From: Haloarcula rubripromontorii
Lineage (GTDB): Archaea > Halobacteriota > Halobacteria > Halobacteriales > Haloarculaceae
Reading direction: 5' to 3'
NCBI RefSeq assembly: GCF_001280425.1
Contig: NZ_LIUF01000002.1
Coordinates: 248,001 to 312,000, forward strand
DNA: 64,000 bases
Within the stretch, counting starts at the first letter, position 1. The number at the start of each line of letters is the position of its first letter. The notes under the pieces were generated by a model. That model saw only the letters and a list, made by a program, of their open reading frames with translations, searched no databases and was not told the DNA's origin. The translations under genes were made by a program, and so were the position numbers. Positions 53,706 through 64,000 of the stretch are shown piece after piece.

Positions 53706-55091
53706 GTGAGCAGACAACATAAAGACGAGCTCAGGGATCTGCTTCGCTCACTTGCGTTCAATTCTCACGACCGTCGGCTCGCGTTTCCGGTGCTGTTTGC
53801 CGTCGGTGCGGAACTGTATTTCGTACTGACAATCACACTCGGTTCTGCCCGTCCCCCGATGGCTCCCGACGCTGGCATCTTCCAGCATCTCGGCTGGTAT
53901 CTGACGCGGGGCGGTCGATTGTACGTCGACGCCTGGGAGCCGAAGCTCCCGCTGTCCTACGAGACGACCGGTGCTCTGGCGATGCTGGCCGGCGGCGACA
54001 TGTACCGGCTCCACCTCCTCAGCGTGGCGCTGATGAGCGTGGCGGTGTGTGGAATCGTCGGGCTCGTCGTGATACTCGTCCACGACATCACCGGCGACGA
54101 TGTCGCTGCATCGCTGGCCGGCCTCTCGATGTTCCTGCTGCCGGGGTTCGCCGTCCGGCCCGCCTATGGGTTCAAAGCAAAGTACCTCTTTGTCCTCTGT
54201 GGACTCCTGGCGATATACCTGTACACGCGCGAATACCCGGCGTTGAGCGGTGTGGCCGCGGCGGCCAGCGTCGGGTACTGGCAGGCCGCGGCCATCTTCC
54301 CGCTCATCGTGGTTGGACTGGCCATCCAGCAGCGAGACGTGCGGGCGCTCGAACGTGTCGTCGCCGGCGGCCTCGGTTTCACTGTGGTCATGCTTGCGCC
54401 GGTGTTTCTCGTCTGGCACTCGGTCTCGGAGATGGTCGTCCAGGTGCTGCTCGTGCCGCTACAGACCGAGGAGCAGGCGTCGATACTCGCCCGACTCGTC
54501 GCCGGCGTCGTCCATTTCAAGTGGGCGTCGCCGTTCGTGGTACTGGGCGGCCTCGGACTCGCGCACACCGCCCGGTGCTGGCTCAGGGGCGACGACAGCG
54601 TGGTCGGGTGCACCGACTGGTGGATTCCGGTCGGCGCGGCGTGGTTCGCATTCCTGATATTCTTCGTCGACTTCGAAACCGGCGGCTACACCGACCTCAT
54701 TCCGGGGCTCGCGTTCGTCGCAATCGGCGTTGGGATAGCCGCTGCGACACTGCGTGACCGACGACGGAGGCAGGCGCTCACCGCGGTTCTCGCGCTGGTT
54801 CTCGTCGTCAACGTCGCCGTCCTCGGTAGCGTCGGTCTCGTCTTCACACCCGTTGAAACGCCGGGACCGGTGCCGATGTCAGACCTCGAAACCACCGGTC
54901 TCCCGGAGGCCTACGGGGAGAGCGAGTCGGTGCCCGATGTCCGGTACATCTATTGGCAGCGGCTCGAACCGTCGGCGTGTCACTACCGGCTCTCGGTGAT
55001 GGAGTTGCGGTGGCTCGACAGAGTCGACTCGTCGGTAGACAGTCGCTGTCTCGACTTGGGGACCGCCAGAGCGAGGCTTGCAAGCGGCTAA
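53706..55091 (+). CDS. GT-C-like multi-helix membrane protein (possible lipid-linked sugar transferase)
   Basis: The 461-residue protein has about ten membrane helices. After the first helix it has an outer loop with PDAGIFQHLGWYLTRGGRLYVDAWEPKLPL, like the acidic catalytic loop of GT-C/PMT-type glycosyltransferases that use dolichyl-phosphate sugars. Related haloarchaeal genes are annotated as DolP-mannose mannosyltransferases. No agl genes are adjacent, so a role in protein or lipid glycosylation is a family-level inference. The start is GTG at 53706 or 53697; a cattatct TATA-like element ~28 bases upstream favours 53706. Confidence 0.75.
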   Translation: MSRQHKDELRDLLRSLAFNSHDRRLAFPVLFAVGAELYFVLTITLGSARPPMAPDAGIFQHLGWYLTRGGRLYVDAWEPKLPLSYETTGALAMLAGGDMYRLHLLSVALMSVAVCGIVGLVVILVHDITGDDVAASLAGLSMFLLPGFAVRPAYGFKAKYLFVLCGLLAIYLYTREYPALSGVAAAASVGYWQAAAIFPLIVVGLAIQQRDVRALERVVAGGLGFTVVMLAPVFLVWHSVSEMVVQVLLVPLQTEEQASILARLVAGVVHFKWASPFVVLGGLGLAHTARCWLRGDDSVVGCTDWWIPVGAAWFAFLIFFVDFETGGYTDLIPGLAFVAIGVGIAAATLRDRRRRQALTAVLALVLVVNVAVLGSVGLVFTPVETPGPVPMSDLETTGLPEAYGESESVPDVRYIYWQRLEPSACHYRLSVMELRWLDRVDSSVDSRCLDLGTARARLASG

Positions 55092-56272
55092 GACTCCGTA
55101 GAGTCGTAGTCGGAGAGCGAGGTCTGTGTCGTTTCGACAGAACCTGTGATGATGTAGGGGACGATAATCCGGAAGAACTGAGCGGCAAGCACCAGCAGGA
55201 TCGGCCCCAAGAAGATGCCGTAGAAGCCAAACGCGATGGGGCCGAGGATGTACGCGAACATCAACAGACCGACGTGAGTCAGATCACCGCTGACGTACGG
55301 CCGAATCAGGAAATCCGGGATGGTGTCGACGACGACTAGCGTGACCACAAGGAAGAGGACAACCCAGGCCAGGGCTGCCGTCTGTCCTGTGACGACCGCG
55401 GAGACCGCAAGCAGTGCGGCCACGGGCAGATAGACGATTTTCATCCCGACCACTGGAATGAGGCTGCCGATGCCGGTGAGCGCGCCGACGAGTGGTGCAA
55501 ACGGAACCTGCACTGAGCCTGGCGCGACCAGATTGTACAGCGAGAACACGAAGATCCCGATAACGCCCGTCACCAGTGCGTTCAAGATGTTCCCGAAGAG
55601 AATCGAGGACAGTTCCTCGTCGACCGCCGCCGCGTAGTTGCGAAGGACACCTGACCCGTCGAAGGTGTCAAGGAACCAGCCGACAAGTCGCGGTCCGTCG
55701 GTGAGCAGGTAGTACGTTCCGGCAAACATGATGAACACGCGCAGCAGTAGCGCCGTAAGCATACTCACAGAGCCGATGAGCGTATCGGAGACACGCCCCA
55801 GCCACGACTGGACTGTCGCGTTTCGCAACAGGTCGATCACCTCATCCGGCCCCATCGCCAGCACATCTGAGAAGCCGAGGTCGGCGAGCGGCCCCGGTAG
55901 CGACCCACCCTGCAGATCTTGAAACTGCGAGAGGTACGCCGCACCTAGACCACCTTCGCCGAAGAACGACTGTAACTCGGGGACAATGAGGACGATCGTG
56001 TAGCCGACCAGAAGCACGAACGGTAACAGGAAGAAGAAAATCGTGGCCGCCGCGTGGAGCTGTTTCTGGTAGGGGACGGCCCGACCCAGGAACGATTCGG
56101 GTAGCGGGAGCCACCCGAGCCGTCGATAAATCGGTCGGCTGGCGTAGTACAGAAAAACGGTGAACACGAGCGTCGGGAGGAACTGGGACAGGACGAGTCC
56201 GACCACGAGGAAGAGTGCTACGCCCGCGATAGCAAGGAGGACGCGCCGTCCGAGGTCGGTACTATATTCCAT
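55088..56272 (-). CDS. AI-2E family transporter
   Basis: The 394-residue membrane protein has about eight helices and the PerM/TqsA layout: paired N-terminal helices, a soluble loop with DLLRNATVQSWLGRVSDTL and the C-terminal region VVPFAPLVGALTGIGSLIPVVG. The family includes AI-2 exporters and Na+/H+ antiporters; the substrate here is unknown. Its stop overlaps the stop of the convergent GT-C-like gene within the four bases CTAA. Confidence 0.9.
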   Translation of the reverse strand: MEYSTDLGRRVLLAIAGVALFLVVGLVLSQFLPTLVFTVFLYYASRPIYRRLGWLPLPESFLGRAVPYQKQLHAAATIFFFLLPFVLLVGYTIVLIVPELQSFFGEGGLGAAYLSQFQDLQGGSLPGPLADLGFSDVLAMGPDEVIDLLRNATVQSWLGRVSDTLIGSVSMLTALLLRVFIMFAGTYYLLTDGPRLVGWFLDTFDGSGVLRNYAAAVDEELSSILFGNILNALVTGVIGIFVFSLYNLVAPGSVQVPFAPLVGALTGIGSLIPVVGMKIVYLPVAALLAVSAVVTGQTAALAWVVLFLVVTLVVVDTIPDFLIRPYVSGDLTHVGLLMFAYILGPIAFGFYGIFLGPILLVLAAQFFRIIVPYIITGSVETTQTSLSDYDSTES

Positions 56273-56354
56273 ATGTTTTCAGTACAACATCTCGATAAAA
56301 AATAAAACCACCGGTCGGCCCAATGGCTGTTAGTGATCGGGGCAAAACGGGTGG

Positions 56355-56774
56355 CTACAGCCCCTCGAACTGGGTGATCGCCTCTCGCCAGTCTTCGGGG
56401 ATCGAGCGCGAGGATTCTGTGTCGCGGTCGTATGTGACGACGGTTGTTTCTCCGGTCGCAGCCACACCATCTTCGGTCCGGACCTCGTACTCGAAGGGGA
56501 AGCTCTTCTCGCCAAGACGTGGAACCCGGACGGCAACGGCGACTGCGTCACTGATCTGGACGGGCTGGATGTAATCGACTTCGAGGTTCGCGATGACCAT
56601 GCCAGTGCCCGACTCGCTGCCCGAGAGCAGCGCCTCGCCACAGTCGACCACGTCGTGCAGGTAGTCGATGCGAGCCTCCTCGAAGTAGGTCGCATACGTC
56701 GCGTTGTTGACGTGGCCGTACGTGTCGATGTCCGTGTACCGGACCTCGACGTCCGTCGTGTACTCGAAGCTCAT
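56355..56774 (-). CDS. Acyl-CoA thioesterase, YbgC/4-hydroxybenzoyl-CoA thioesterase family
   Basis: The 139-residue hot-dog-fold protein carries the family motif YTDIDTYGHVNNATYATYFEEAR (about 13-35), with the active-site Asp in TDID. It hydrolyses acyl-CoA thioesters; the chain preference is unknown. It overlaps the upstream msrA gene by four bases (ATGA), so the two are co-expressed. Confidence 0.9.
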   Translation of the reverse strand: MSFEYTTDVEVRYTDIDTYGHVNNATYATYFEEARIDYLHDVVDCGEALLSGSESGTGMVIANLEVDYIQPVQISDAVAVAVRVPRLGEKSFPFEYEVRTEDGVAATGETTVVTYDRDTESSRSIPEDWREAITQFEGL

Positions 56775-57295
56775 GTCAGCAATTCCGCGTGTTTCTGTTT
56801 GAGCTTCTCGATTTTCGGCGGGATAGTCAACTGGCAGTAACTCTGGTCCGGGTTCTTCTCGAAGTAATCCTGGTGATACTCCTCGGCGGGATAGAACGTC
56901 TCCAGCGGTTCGACCTCGGTGACGATGTCGCTATCGTAGCCCGGCTGGACTTCCTCGATGAAAGCTTCCACGGTCTCGCGCTGGGTCTCGTCGTGGTAGA
57001 ACACGGCCGAACGATACTGCGTGCCCACGTCGTTACCTTCCCGGTCTTTCGTCGTCGGGGTATGCGTCGTGAAGTGGACCGCGAGCAGGTCCTCGTAGCT
57101 CACCTCCTCGGGGTCGTAGGTGAGCTGTATGCACTCTGCATGGCCCGTTTCCCCGCGACAGACCGCCTCGTAGCTGGGGTCGGCGACGTGTCCGCCAGCG
57201 TAGCCCGAGACCACGTCGACCACCCCGTCGATCTGTTTGAACACCGATTCCGTACACCAGAAGCAACCGCCCGCGAATGTCGCTTGGTCAGTCAT
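56771..57295 (-). CDS. msrA: Peptide methionine sulfoxide reductase MsrA
   Basis: The 174-residue enzyme has the catalytic GGCFWCTE motif (Cys12 in FAGGCFWC), the family regions GYAGGHVADPSYEAVCRGETGHAE and YRSAVFYHDE, and the C-terminal resolving region with PDQSYC. It repairs oxidised methionine in proteins. The start ATG 57295 gives MTDQATFAGGCFWC; the frame extends nine codons upstream. The gene is upstream of the thioesterase gene and downstream of the lone NuoCD gene on the same strand. Confidence 0.96.
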   Translation of the reverse strand: MTDQATFAGGCFWCTESVFKQIDGVVDVVSGYAGGHVADPSYEAVCRGETGHAECIQLTYDPEEVSYEDLLAVHFTTHTPTTKDREGNDVGTQYRSAVFYHDETQRETVEAFIEEVQPGYDSDIVTEVEPLETFYPAEEYHQDYFEKNPDQSYCQLTIPPKIEKLKQKHAELLT

Positions 57296-57356
57296 CACCC
57301 GGTGTACGTGCCCGGCATACAAAACTCACTGGCTGTCGTCGCAGATGGATGCCTAC

Positions 57357-58994
57357 CTACCGGTCGACCTCGCCCATGATGGTGTCGAGACTGCCAATCG
57401 TCGCCACGAGGTCTGGGACGTATTCACCGCGAGCCATCTCGGACAGCGCCTGCACGTGGGAGAAAGAGGGACCGCGGATCTTGAACCGCGCTGGTGTCTC
57501 AGTCCCGTCAGAACGGATGTAGATGCCGAGTTCGCCCTTCGCGGCCTCGACGGCGCGGTAGATTTCGGTGTCAGCGTCGGGCCGAAGCGTGCGGGGCACG
57601 TTCGCCTGTATCTCGCGGTCGTCCTCGGGCCAGTCCTCCAGCAGGTCGACGCACTGGCCGATGATCTTCGCGGACTCCTCCACTTCGCGCAGGCGCACGA
57701 GCAGGCGCGAGAAGTTGTCGCCGCCCTGCTCGGTGACGACCGACCAGTCGAGTTCGTCGTAGTAGCCGTATGGGTCGTCCCGACGGAGGTCGTAGTCGAC
57801 GCCGGACGCTCGGGCGACCGGCCCGGTACAGCCGTAGGCTTTCGCGGTCTCAGCCGAGAGGTGACCCGTGTCGACCGTCCGAAGCTGGAGAATCTCGTTG
57901 CTGGTGAGCATATCGTGGTACTCCGTGAGCTTGTGCGGCAGGTCGTCGAGGAACGCACGGATCTTCTCGAAAAACGCCTCCCGAGGTTCGGGCAGATCCC
58001 AGGCGACGCCGCCCAGCCGCAGGTAGTTGAACATCAGCCGCTGGCCGGTCAGGTCTTCGAGAATGTCCTGAACGAGTTCGCGGTCCCGGACGCCCCACTG
58101 GAAGGTAGCGGTGAATTCCCCGACCACGTCAAGCGCGTAGGTCGCGACCGCAAGCATGTGCGAGAGGATACGTGAGAGTTCGCCGCCCATTGTCCGGATG
58201 ACCTGGGCGTACGCCGGCACCTCGATGTCGGCGAGGTCCTCGGCCGCACGGGCGTACGCCCACTCGTTCAACAGGCCAGCTCCGCCCCAGTCCCACCGGT
58301 CCGGATAGGGCATAATCTGGTGGCGGTAGGTGCCCTGCTGACACATCTGTTCCTCACAGCGGTGGATGTAGCCGATGTCGGGGTCGACGGCAGCGACCTG
58401 CTCGCCGTCGAGTTGGGCGTTCAGGTGGAGGACGCCGTGCGTCGAGGGGTGGTGTGGCCCCATATTGATATGCATCGTCTCCGGCCCTTCGCGGCGGTCT
58501 TCGAGCAGGCGCTCGTGTTCGCGGAAGGAAACGATCTGTGGCTGGTCCTGATTGTAGTCCCGGCTCAGCGGGTGGCCCTGCCAGGTTTCGGGCAGGAGAA
58601 TGCGCCGGAGGTCGGGGTGGTCTTCGTACTCGATGCCGACGAGGTCGTAGGCTTCCCGCTCGTGCCACGCCGCCGTCGGGTACACGGACGCGGCGGACTC
58701 GCTACTCGGCGACTCCCTGGGTGTTGGCACAACGACCGAAAGTTCCTGTGTCGGGTCGTCGTAGCGCCGCAGATGATAGATCGTCTCGAACCGGTCGGCG
58801 TACTCCTGGGCCGTCACACAGGCACAGTGGTCCAGACCGGCCTCGGTTCGCAGCGTCGAGAGGACGGCCTGCACCTCGTCCGCGCGGATGACAACGGCTG
58901 GGGCGTTCTCGTGGCGTTCGGTGGAGAGGACGTGGTCGGCAATCGGCTCGATAAGCGGATGAACGTCGTCGGCTCGGTGGACTGTCTGGGCCAT
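57357..58994 (-). CDS. NADH dehydrogenase-like NuoCD fusion subunit, stand-alone
   Basis: The 545-residue protein fuses the NuoC (30 kDa) region (about 30-160; ERLLPET-like RRILLPETWQGHPL) to NuoD (49 kDa; about 175-545). The quinone-site residues are kept: His in GPHHPSTHG and Tyr in PYPDRWDW. Typical NuoD motifs follow (EWAYARAA, RTMGGELSRILSHML, TGHLSAETAKAYGCTGPVARASG). In complex I this module passes electrons to quinone. No other nuo gene is nearby, so it is either a relocated or a paralogous copy. The gap to msrA is 61 bases. Confidence 0.9.
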   Translation of the reverse strand: MAQTVHRADDVHPLIEPIADHVLSTERHENAPAVVIRADEVQAVLSTLRTEAGLDHCACVTAQEYADRFETIYHLRRYDDPTQELSVVVPTPRESPSSESAASVYPTAAWHEREAYDLVGIEYEDHPDLRRILLPETWQGHPLSRDYNQDQPQIVSFREHERLLEDRREGPETMHINMGPHHPSTHGVLHLNAQLDGEQVAAVDPDIGYIHRCEEQMCQQGTYRHQIMPYPDRWDWGGAGLLNEWAYARAAEDLADIEVPAYAQVIRTMGGELSRILSHMLAVATYALDVVGEFTATFQWGVRDRELVQDILEDLTGQRLMFNYLRLGGVAWDLPEPREAFFEKIRAFLDDLPHKLTEYHDMLTSNEILQLRTVDTGHLSAETAKAYGCTGPVARASGVDYDLRRDDPYGYYDELDWSVVTEQGGDNFSRLLVRLREVEESAKIIGQCVDLLEDWPEDDREIQANVPRTLRPDADTEIYRAVEAAKGELGIYIRSDGTETPARFKIRGPSFSHVQALSEMARGEYVPDLVATIGSLDTIMGEVDR

Positions 58995-59047
58995 CTCCGT
59001 GGTCGCCCGTTCGCCGGCTGCCGCCCTCGGCCTGTCCCCTCATGCCC

Positions 59048-59067
59048 GAGGTTATTTTAAATACCTC
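59048..59067. promoter_or_regulatory. TATA element inside an imperfect palindrome
   Basis: GAGGT and ACCTC arms flank an AT-rich core (ttattttaaat) centred ~26 bases before ATG 59083. The core is the probable TATA box and the arms could be an operator for autoregulation of the HTH-10 gene. Confidence 0.45.
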
Positions 59068-59082
59068 CTGGAACGGTCAGGT

Positions 59083-59760
59083 ATGAAGTACGTCACGCTC
59101 TCGCTGTGGATGGCCCAAGAGGTCCGACACCCGATGCACCAGTTCGTCGTCGACCACGACGGCTACGAGGCGAGCTATCTCCTTCGGGGCAACGACATCG
59201 GAGCCGATCCCCAGACTCTGCTGTTTCACGTCGACGGGTTTCCGCCGGAGCCCTATCGGGCGGCGCTGGAACAGGCCGACACCGTCCGGGAGTACGCCAT
59301 CTCGACGTGCCCCGACGAGACGTTCTACCTCTACGTACAGGACTCGCCGTCGGCGACCGATCACGACCTCGTCGACGCGCTCACGCGGGCCGGTCTGGTC
59401 ATCGTTTCGCCGGTCGCTTACCGTGCCGACGGCACAGTCGGACTCACACTGGTCGGTCCGGGCGGAACGGTCCAGCAGGCAGTCGAGACGGTGCCAGACG
59501 GCGTCTCCGTCGACGTGCGGGAGGTCGGAGAGTACGACAGCCGGCGACTCGACACCGGCGCGGCACTCACCGACCGGCAGTTCGAGGCCGTCGCCGCCGC
59601 CGTCGACTGTGGGTACTACGGCAGCCCTCGGGCGGGGAGCGTCGACGATGTCGCCGACGAACTCGGCTGTGCTCCCGGAACTGCCGCCGAACACCTCAGG
59701 AAGGCTGAGGCTCATGTGATGGCTGACATACTCGAACAGCGCCCTGAATCGACGGCGTAG
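59083..59760 (+). CDS. HTH-10 family transcriptional regulator
   Basis: The 225-residue protein starts MKYVTLSLWMAQ and has an N-terminal ACT-like region (about 1-155). An HTH-10 follows at about 165-215 (LTDRQFEAVAAAVDCGYYGSPRAGSVDDVADELGCAPGTAAEHLRKAE). ATG 59083 was chosen over 58999 because the TATA element lies between them. It is divergent from the NuoCD gene, whose start is 89 bases away, and might regulate it. Confidence 0.87.
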   Translation: MKYVTLSLWMAQEVRHPMHQFVVDHDGYEASYLLRGNDIGADPQTLLFHVDGFPPEPYRAALEQADTVREYAISTCPDETFYLYVQDSPSATDHDLVDALTRAGLVIVSPVAYRADGTVGLTLVGPGGTVQQAVETVPDGVSVDVREVGEYDSRRLDTGAALTDRQFEAVAAAVDCGYYGSPRAGSVDDVADELGCAPGTAAEHLRKAEAHVMADILEQRPESTA

Positions 59761-59895
59761 TCCCCTCTGTTCGGGAACCGCTGGAGCGGCCGACGACCGT
59801 CCCGAAAAACTATAAACTCAAGAAGAGTGTAATCTAGTGTTGGGTTGCGAACACACCACAGGGCCAGCGGCGGCCCAACTCAGGACCACACTACC

Positions 59896-60372
59896 ATGGA
59901 CACAGTAACCATCGACGACGTACCAGTCGAACGGAACCCGATGCAGGTGCATGACATCCGCAAGCCCGTCTCCAGAAAACTCGGGACCGAGCATTTCGCG
60001 GCGAACTACTTCGAACTCGACCCGGGCGATTCTTTCTCGGGGAGCCTCCACCGCCACCACGATCAGGAGGAGGTGTTCTACATCGAACAGGGACAAACCA
60101 CCTTCGAGGTCGGCCTCGACCGCGAGGAAGTTGACGTGTCGGGCGGTGAACTGATACGCTTCGAACCCGGCGAGTTCCAGCAGGGGTACAACTCCGGCGA
60201 CGAGCGCGTTATCGGCTGGGCCTTCGGCGCGCCCGGCGCAACTCACGACTGGGACGAGCTAGAATCGAGAGCGCACTGTCCGGAGTGCGACGAAGAAACG
60301 ACCCAGAGCGTCGCCCTCGCCGACGGCCGGTTCGAACTCACCTGTACCGGGTGCGGGAACGTTCAGGGCTAG
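59896..60372 (+). CDS. Cupin with C-terminal zinc ribbon
   Basis: The 158-residue protein has a cupin domain (about 25-115; GSLHRHHDQEEVFYIEQGQ holds the metal ligands) and a C-terminal zinc ribbon (CPEC and CTGC at about 128-153). Cupin-zinc ribbon fusions are rare among small cupins. It may be a metal-dependent enzyme or a sensor with a partner-binding ribbon. ATG 59896 is the natural domain start. Confidence 0.82.
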   Translation: MDTVTIDDVPVERNPMQVHDIRKPVSRKLGTEHFAANYFELDPGDSFSGSLHRHHDQEEVFYIEQGQTTFEVGLDREEVDVSGGELIRFEPGEFQQGYNSGDERVIGWAFGAPGATHDWDELESRAHCPECDEETTQSVALADGRFELTCTGCGNVQG

Positions 60373-60499
60373 GGCCTGCGTCTGTTGTTTTCGTGGGTGG
60401 AAACAGGCTTTCCGGCGCTTTGCACAACCATACCTCCGTCGGGCAGCCCAGCGACTGCTAGCCCACAATACATATCGCATCGCGTCACGAAGCCCGGGT

Positions 60500-61294
60500 A
60501 TGTCACTGGCCGACCTAGAGTGGCGCGTCATCGGCGAGGAAACACGACCCGGGCCGATGACGATGGCGCTGGAAGCGGCCGCTGCCGAAACCGTCGCCGA
60601 GGGCGGTCCGGCAACGGTACGAGTGTACACTTGGCCCGATACGCTGTCGCTTGGCTACGGACAGGACCCCGACACCATCGACTGGGCGTTCTGTGACCGC
60701 GAGGACATCGGGGTGACGCGCCGACCCACCGGCGGTGGGGCGATATATCACGACAGCGTGGCTGACATCTCCTACGGCATTATCGCGCCGGCCGACGCCG
60801 TTCCGGGCGATCTGATGGCGTGTTACGAGCAGTTCTGCGAGCCGGTTTTAGATGCATTCGAGCGCATGGGCGTCGACGCCACTTTCGCTGACGACGAGCG
60901 GTCGGCGGTCCATCAGCCGGCCTGTTACCTGCGGCAACTCCATCCGGCCCACGATATCGTCGGCCCTGACGGCCGCAAACTCAGCGGGAACGCTCAGTAT
61001 CGCCAGAAGGACGCTGTCATCCAGCACGGCTCCCTGTCCGTCTCGTTGCGTCCCGACCGCCACTGTGGCTGTTTCAGCGCCGACCCCAATTCCGAACGGT
61101 TCGGCGAGCGTGTCGGGGCGATAGACGAGTACGCCGATATCGACCGCGCCGAAGCCGTCGAGACGCTCCGCTCGACGCTGGCTGAGTGGGTCGATGCGAC
61201 CGAGGGCTCGTGGACGGACGACGAACTCGCCCGCGCACGCGAGCACGCAGAGGAGAAGTACGCTGCAGCCGAGTGGATACGGCGGTCGCCCTGA
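60500..61294 (+). CDS. Lipoate/octanoyl-transfer enzyme, LipM/LplA family
   Basis: The 264-residue protein has the family motif RRPTGGGAIYHD (74-85) and the lipoyl-AMP-binding Lys160 in GRKLSGNAQYRQKDAVIQHGSL. A cysteine at 142 (ACYLRQ) aligns with the active-site Cys of LipM-type octanoyltransferases, which pass octanoyl groups to protein lysines. This suggests octanoyl transfer rather than scavenging of free lipoate, by eye alignment only. The targets (2-oxoacid dehydrogenase E2 or GcvH) are not in the window. Confidence 0.85.
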   Translation: MSLADLEWRVIGEETRPGPMTMALEAAAAETVAEGGPATVRVYTWPDTLSLGYGQDPDTIDWAFCDREDIGVTRRPTGGGAIYHDSVADISYGIIAPADAVPGDLMACYEQFCEPVLDAFERMGVDATFADDERSAVHQPACYLRQLHPAHDIVGPDGRKLSGNAQYRQKDAVIQHGSLSVSLRPDRHCGCFSADPNSERFGERVGAIDEYADIDRAEAVETLRSTLAEWVDATEGSWTDDELARAREHAEEKYAAAEWIRRSP

Positions 61295-61328
61295 CACCAC
61301 TACGAAACAGTCGAAGCGCCTGAAAAAA

Positions 61329-61344
61329 GCTAGCAAATGCTAGC
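61329..61344. promoter_or_regulatory. 16-bp perfect inverted repeat upstream of katG
   Basis: GCTAGCA-AA-TGCTAGC lies 35 bases after the lipoate-enzyme stop and ~200 bases before katG, preceded by an A-run. It could act as a terminator or as a distant operator. Confidence 0.45.
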
Positions 61345-61421
61345 GGATTGTTCGGGGTAAAAGGACCATCTGGGTTCAGTAGTGTGCGATGGCTCTCAGC
61401 GTCTCCGGCGTTACGCTGTAA

Positions 61422-63689
<2,268 letters not shown>

Positions 63690-63727
63690 ATTCCTGCGAG
63701 GCGTCGTTTCACTCACTCGCTCCGCGG

Positions 63728-64000
63728 TCAGAGCGTTTCCTCGATAAACTGAGAGACGATGCGGTCCTCGGCAGTCCGGAGCTGATACTGCACGGTCGAC
63801 CGAGGCTCGTCTAATATCGATGCGAGGTCTTTGACCGAGACCTCCCGCGGTCGCTCGTAGTAGCCGTGGGTCACGGCGGCTTTGAGTACCCGCCACTGCT
63901 GGGGCGAGAAGTTCGTCGCGACGCGTTCGGTGGCCTTCCAGTTTCCGGCACTGGTGATATGGGACACTGAGAGTGTGACGCCATCGCGGAGGTTCGATTC
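63728..64000 (-). CDS. HTH-10 family regulator, C-terminal part (N-terminus beyond window)
   Basis: The frame is open to the window edge and ends at 63728. The visible 90 residues hold a full HTH-10 domain (FSPQQWRVLKAAVTHGYYERPREVSVKDLASILDEPRSTVQYQLRTAEDRIV). It is convergent with katG (38-base gap). The N-terminal sensing domain is not visible, so the inducer cannot be guessed. Confidence 0.85.
   Translation of the reverse strand, partial: ESNLRDGVTLSVSHITSAGNWKATERVATNFSPQQWRVLKAAVTHGYYERPREVSVKDLASILDEPRSTVQYQLRTAEDRIVSQFIEETL

Overview
This window is high-GC DNA from a halophilic archaeon, most likely Haloarcula or a close relative. The predicted proteins are strongly acidic, most genes start at or very near a TATA-box promoter (leaderless transcripts), and family content is haloarchaeal throughout: TFB, Rio2, ribosomal protein L15e, SepF, SAMP/UbaA, HTH-10 (Bat) regulators, bat-crtB-crtY-brp and a Haloarcula-type KatG. 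No rRNA, tRNA, CRISPR array or intact insertion sequence was seen. About 66 protein genes are supported; the first and last run off the window.

Layout. 1-9.3 kb: truncated 7TM/PAS/GAF sensor kinase, M20 hydrolase, M32 carboxypeptidase, soluble chemotaxis-type transducer, UbaA (E1 of the SAMP system), small membrane proteins, a BtuF-like protein, a PUA protein and SepF. 9.4-21.7 kb: two ABC-2 export systems, DUF-type haloarchaeal proteins, a lower-GC block with a secreted PKD protein carrying an extreme Asp/Ser/Gly tail plus a membrane protein and a lipoprotein, a rhodanese-MBL fusion and a compact RNase R. 22-27.5 kb: Bat-type regulator followed by crtB, crtY and brp (phytoene to lycopene-cyclisation to retinal), then L15e. 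27.7-33.2 kb: aldehyde ferredoxin oxidoreductase, small unknowns, a MoaD-like protein ending in Cys-Cys, a SAMP3-like modifier ending in Gly-Gly, and a CtBP-like dehydrogenase. 33.2-41.7 kb: HTH-10 regulator, TFB, cupin, SppA/DUF4350 pair and a receiver-PAS-kinase hybrid. 41.8-48.2 kb: a complete dipeptide-type ABC importer operon. 48.5-53.1 kb: NifU-like protein and DtxR-family regulator that share TTAGG/CCTAA operators; then a membrane-tethered winged-helix regulator next to a duplicated-domain lipoprotein, both preceded by the same 22-bp inverted repeat at identical distance; then Rio2. 53.7-64 kb: GT-C-like membrane protein, AI-2E family protein, thioesterase, MsrA, a stand-alone NuoCD, HTH-10 regulator, cupin-zinc ribbon protein, LipM-like ligase, KatG and a truncated HTH-10 regulator.

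The most promising undescribed unit is the 50.1-51.9 kb pair: a winged-helix protein with two C-terminal membrane helices and a Tat lipoprotein built of two ~130-residue repeats with equally spaced cysteine pairs. Each promoter has a GATTCAAAS-N4-STTTGAGTC palindrome centred 49.5 bases before the start codon, which suggests a self-regulated envelope-sensing one-component system. All functional statements are from reading the sequence; no database search was run.
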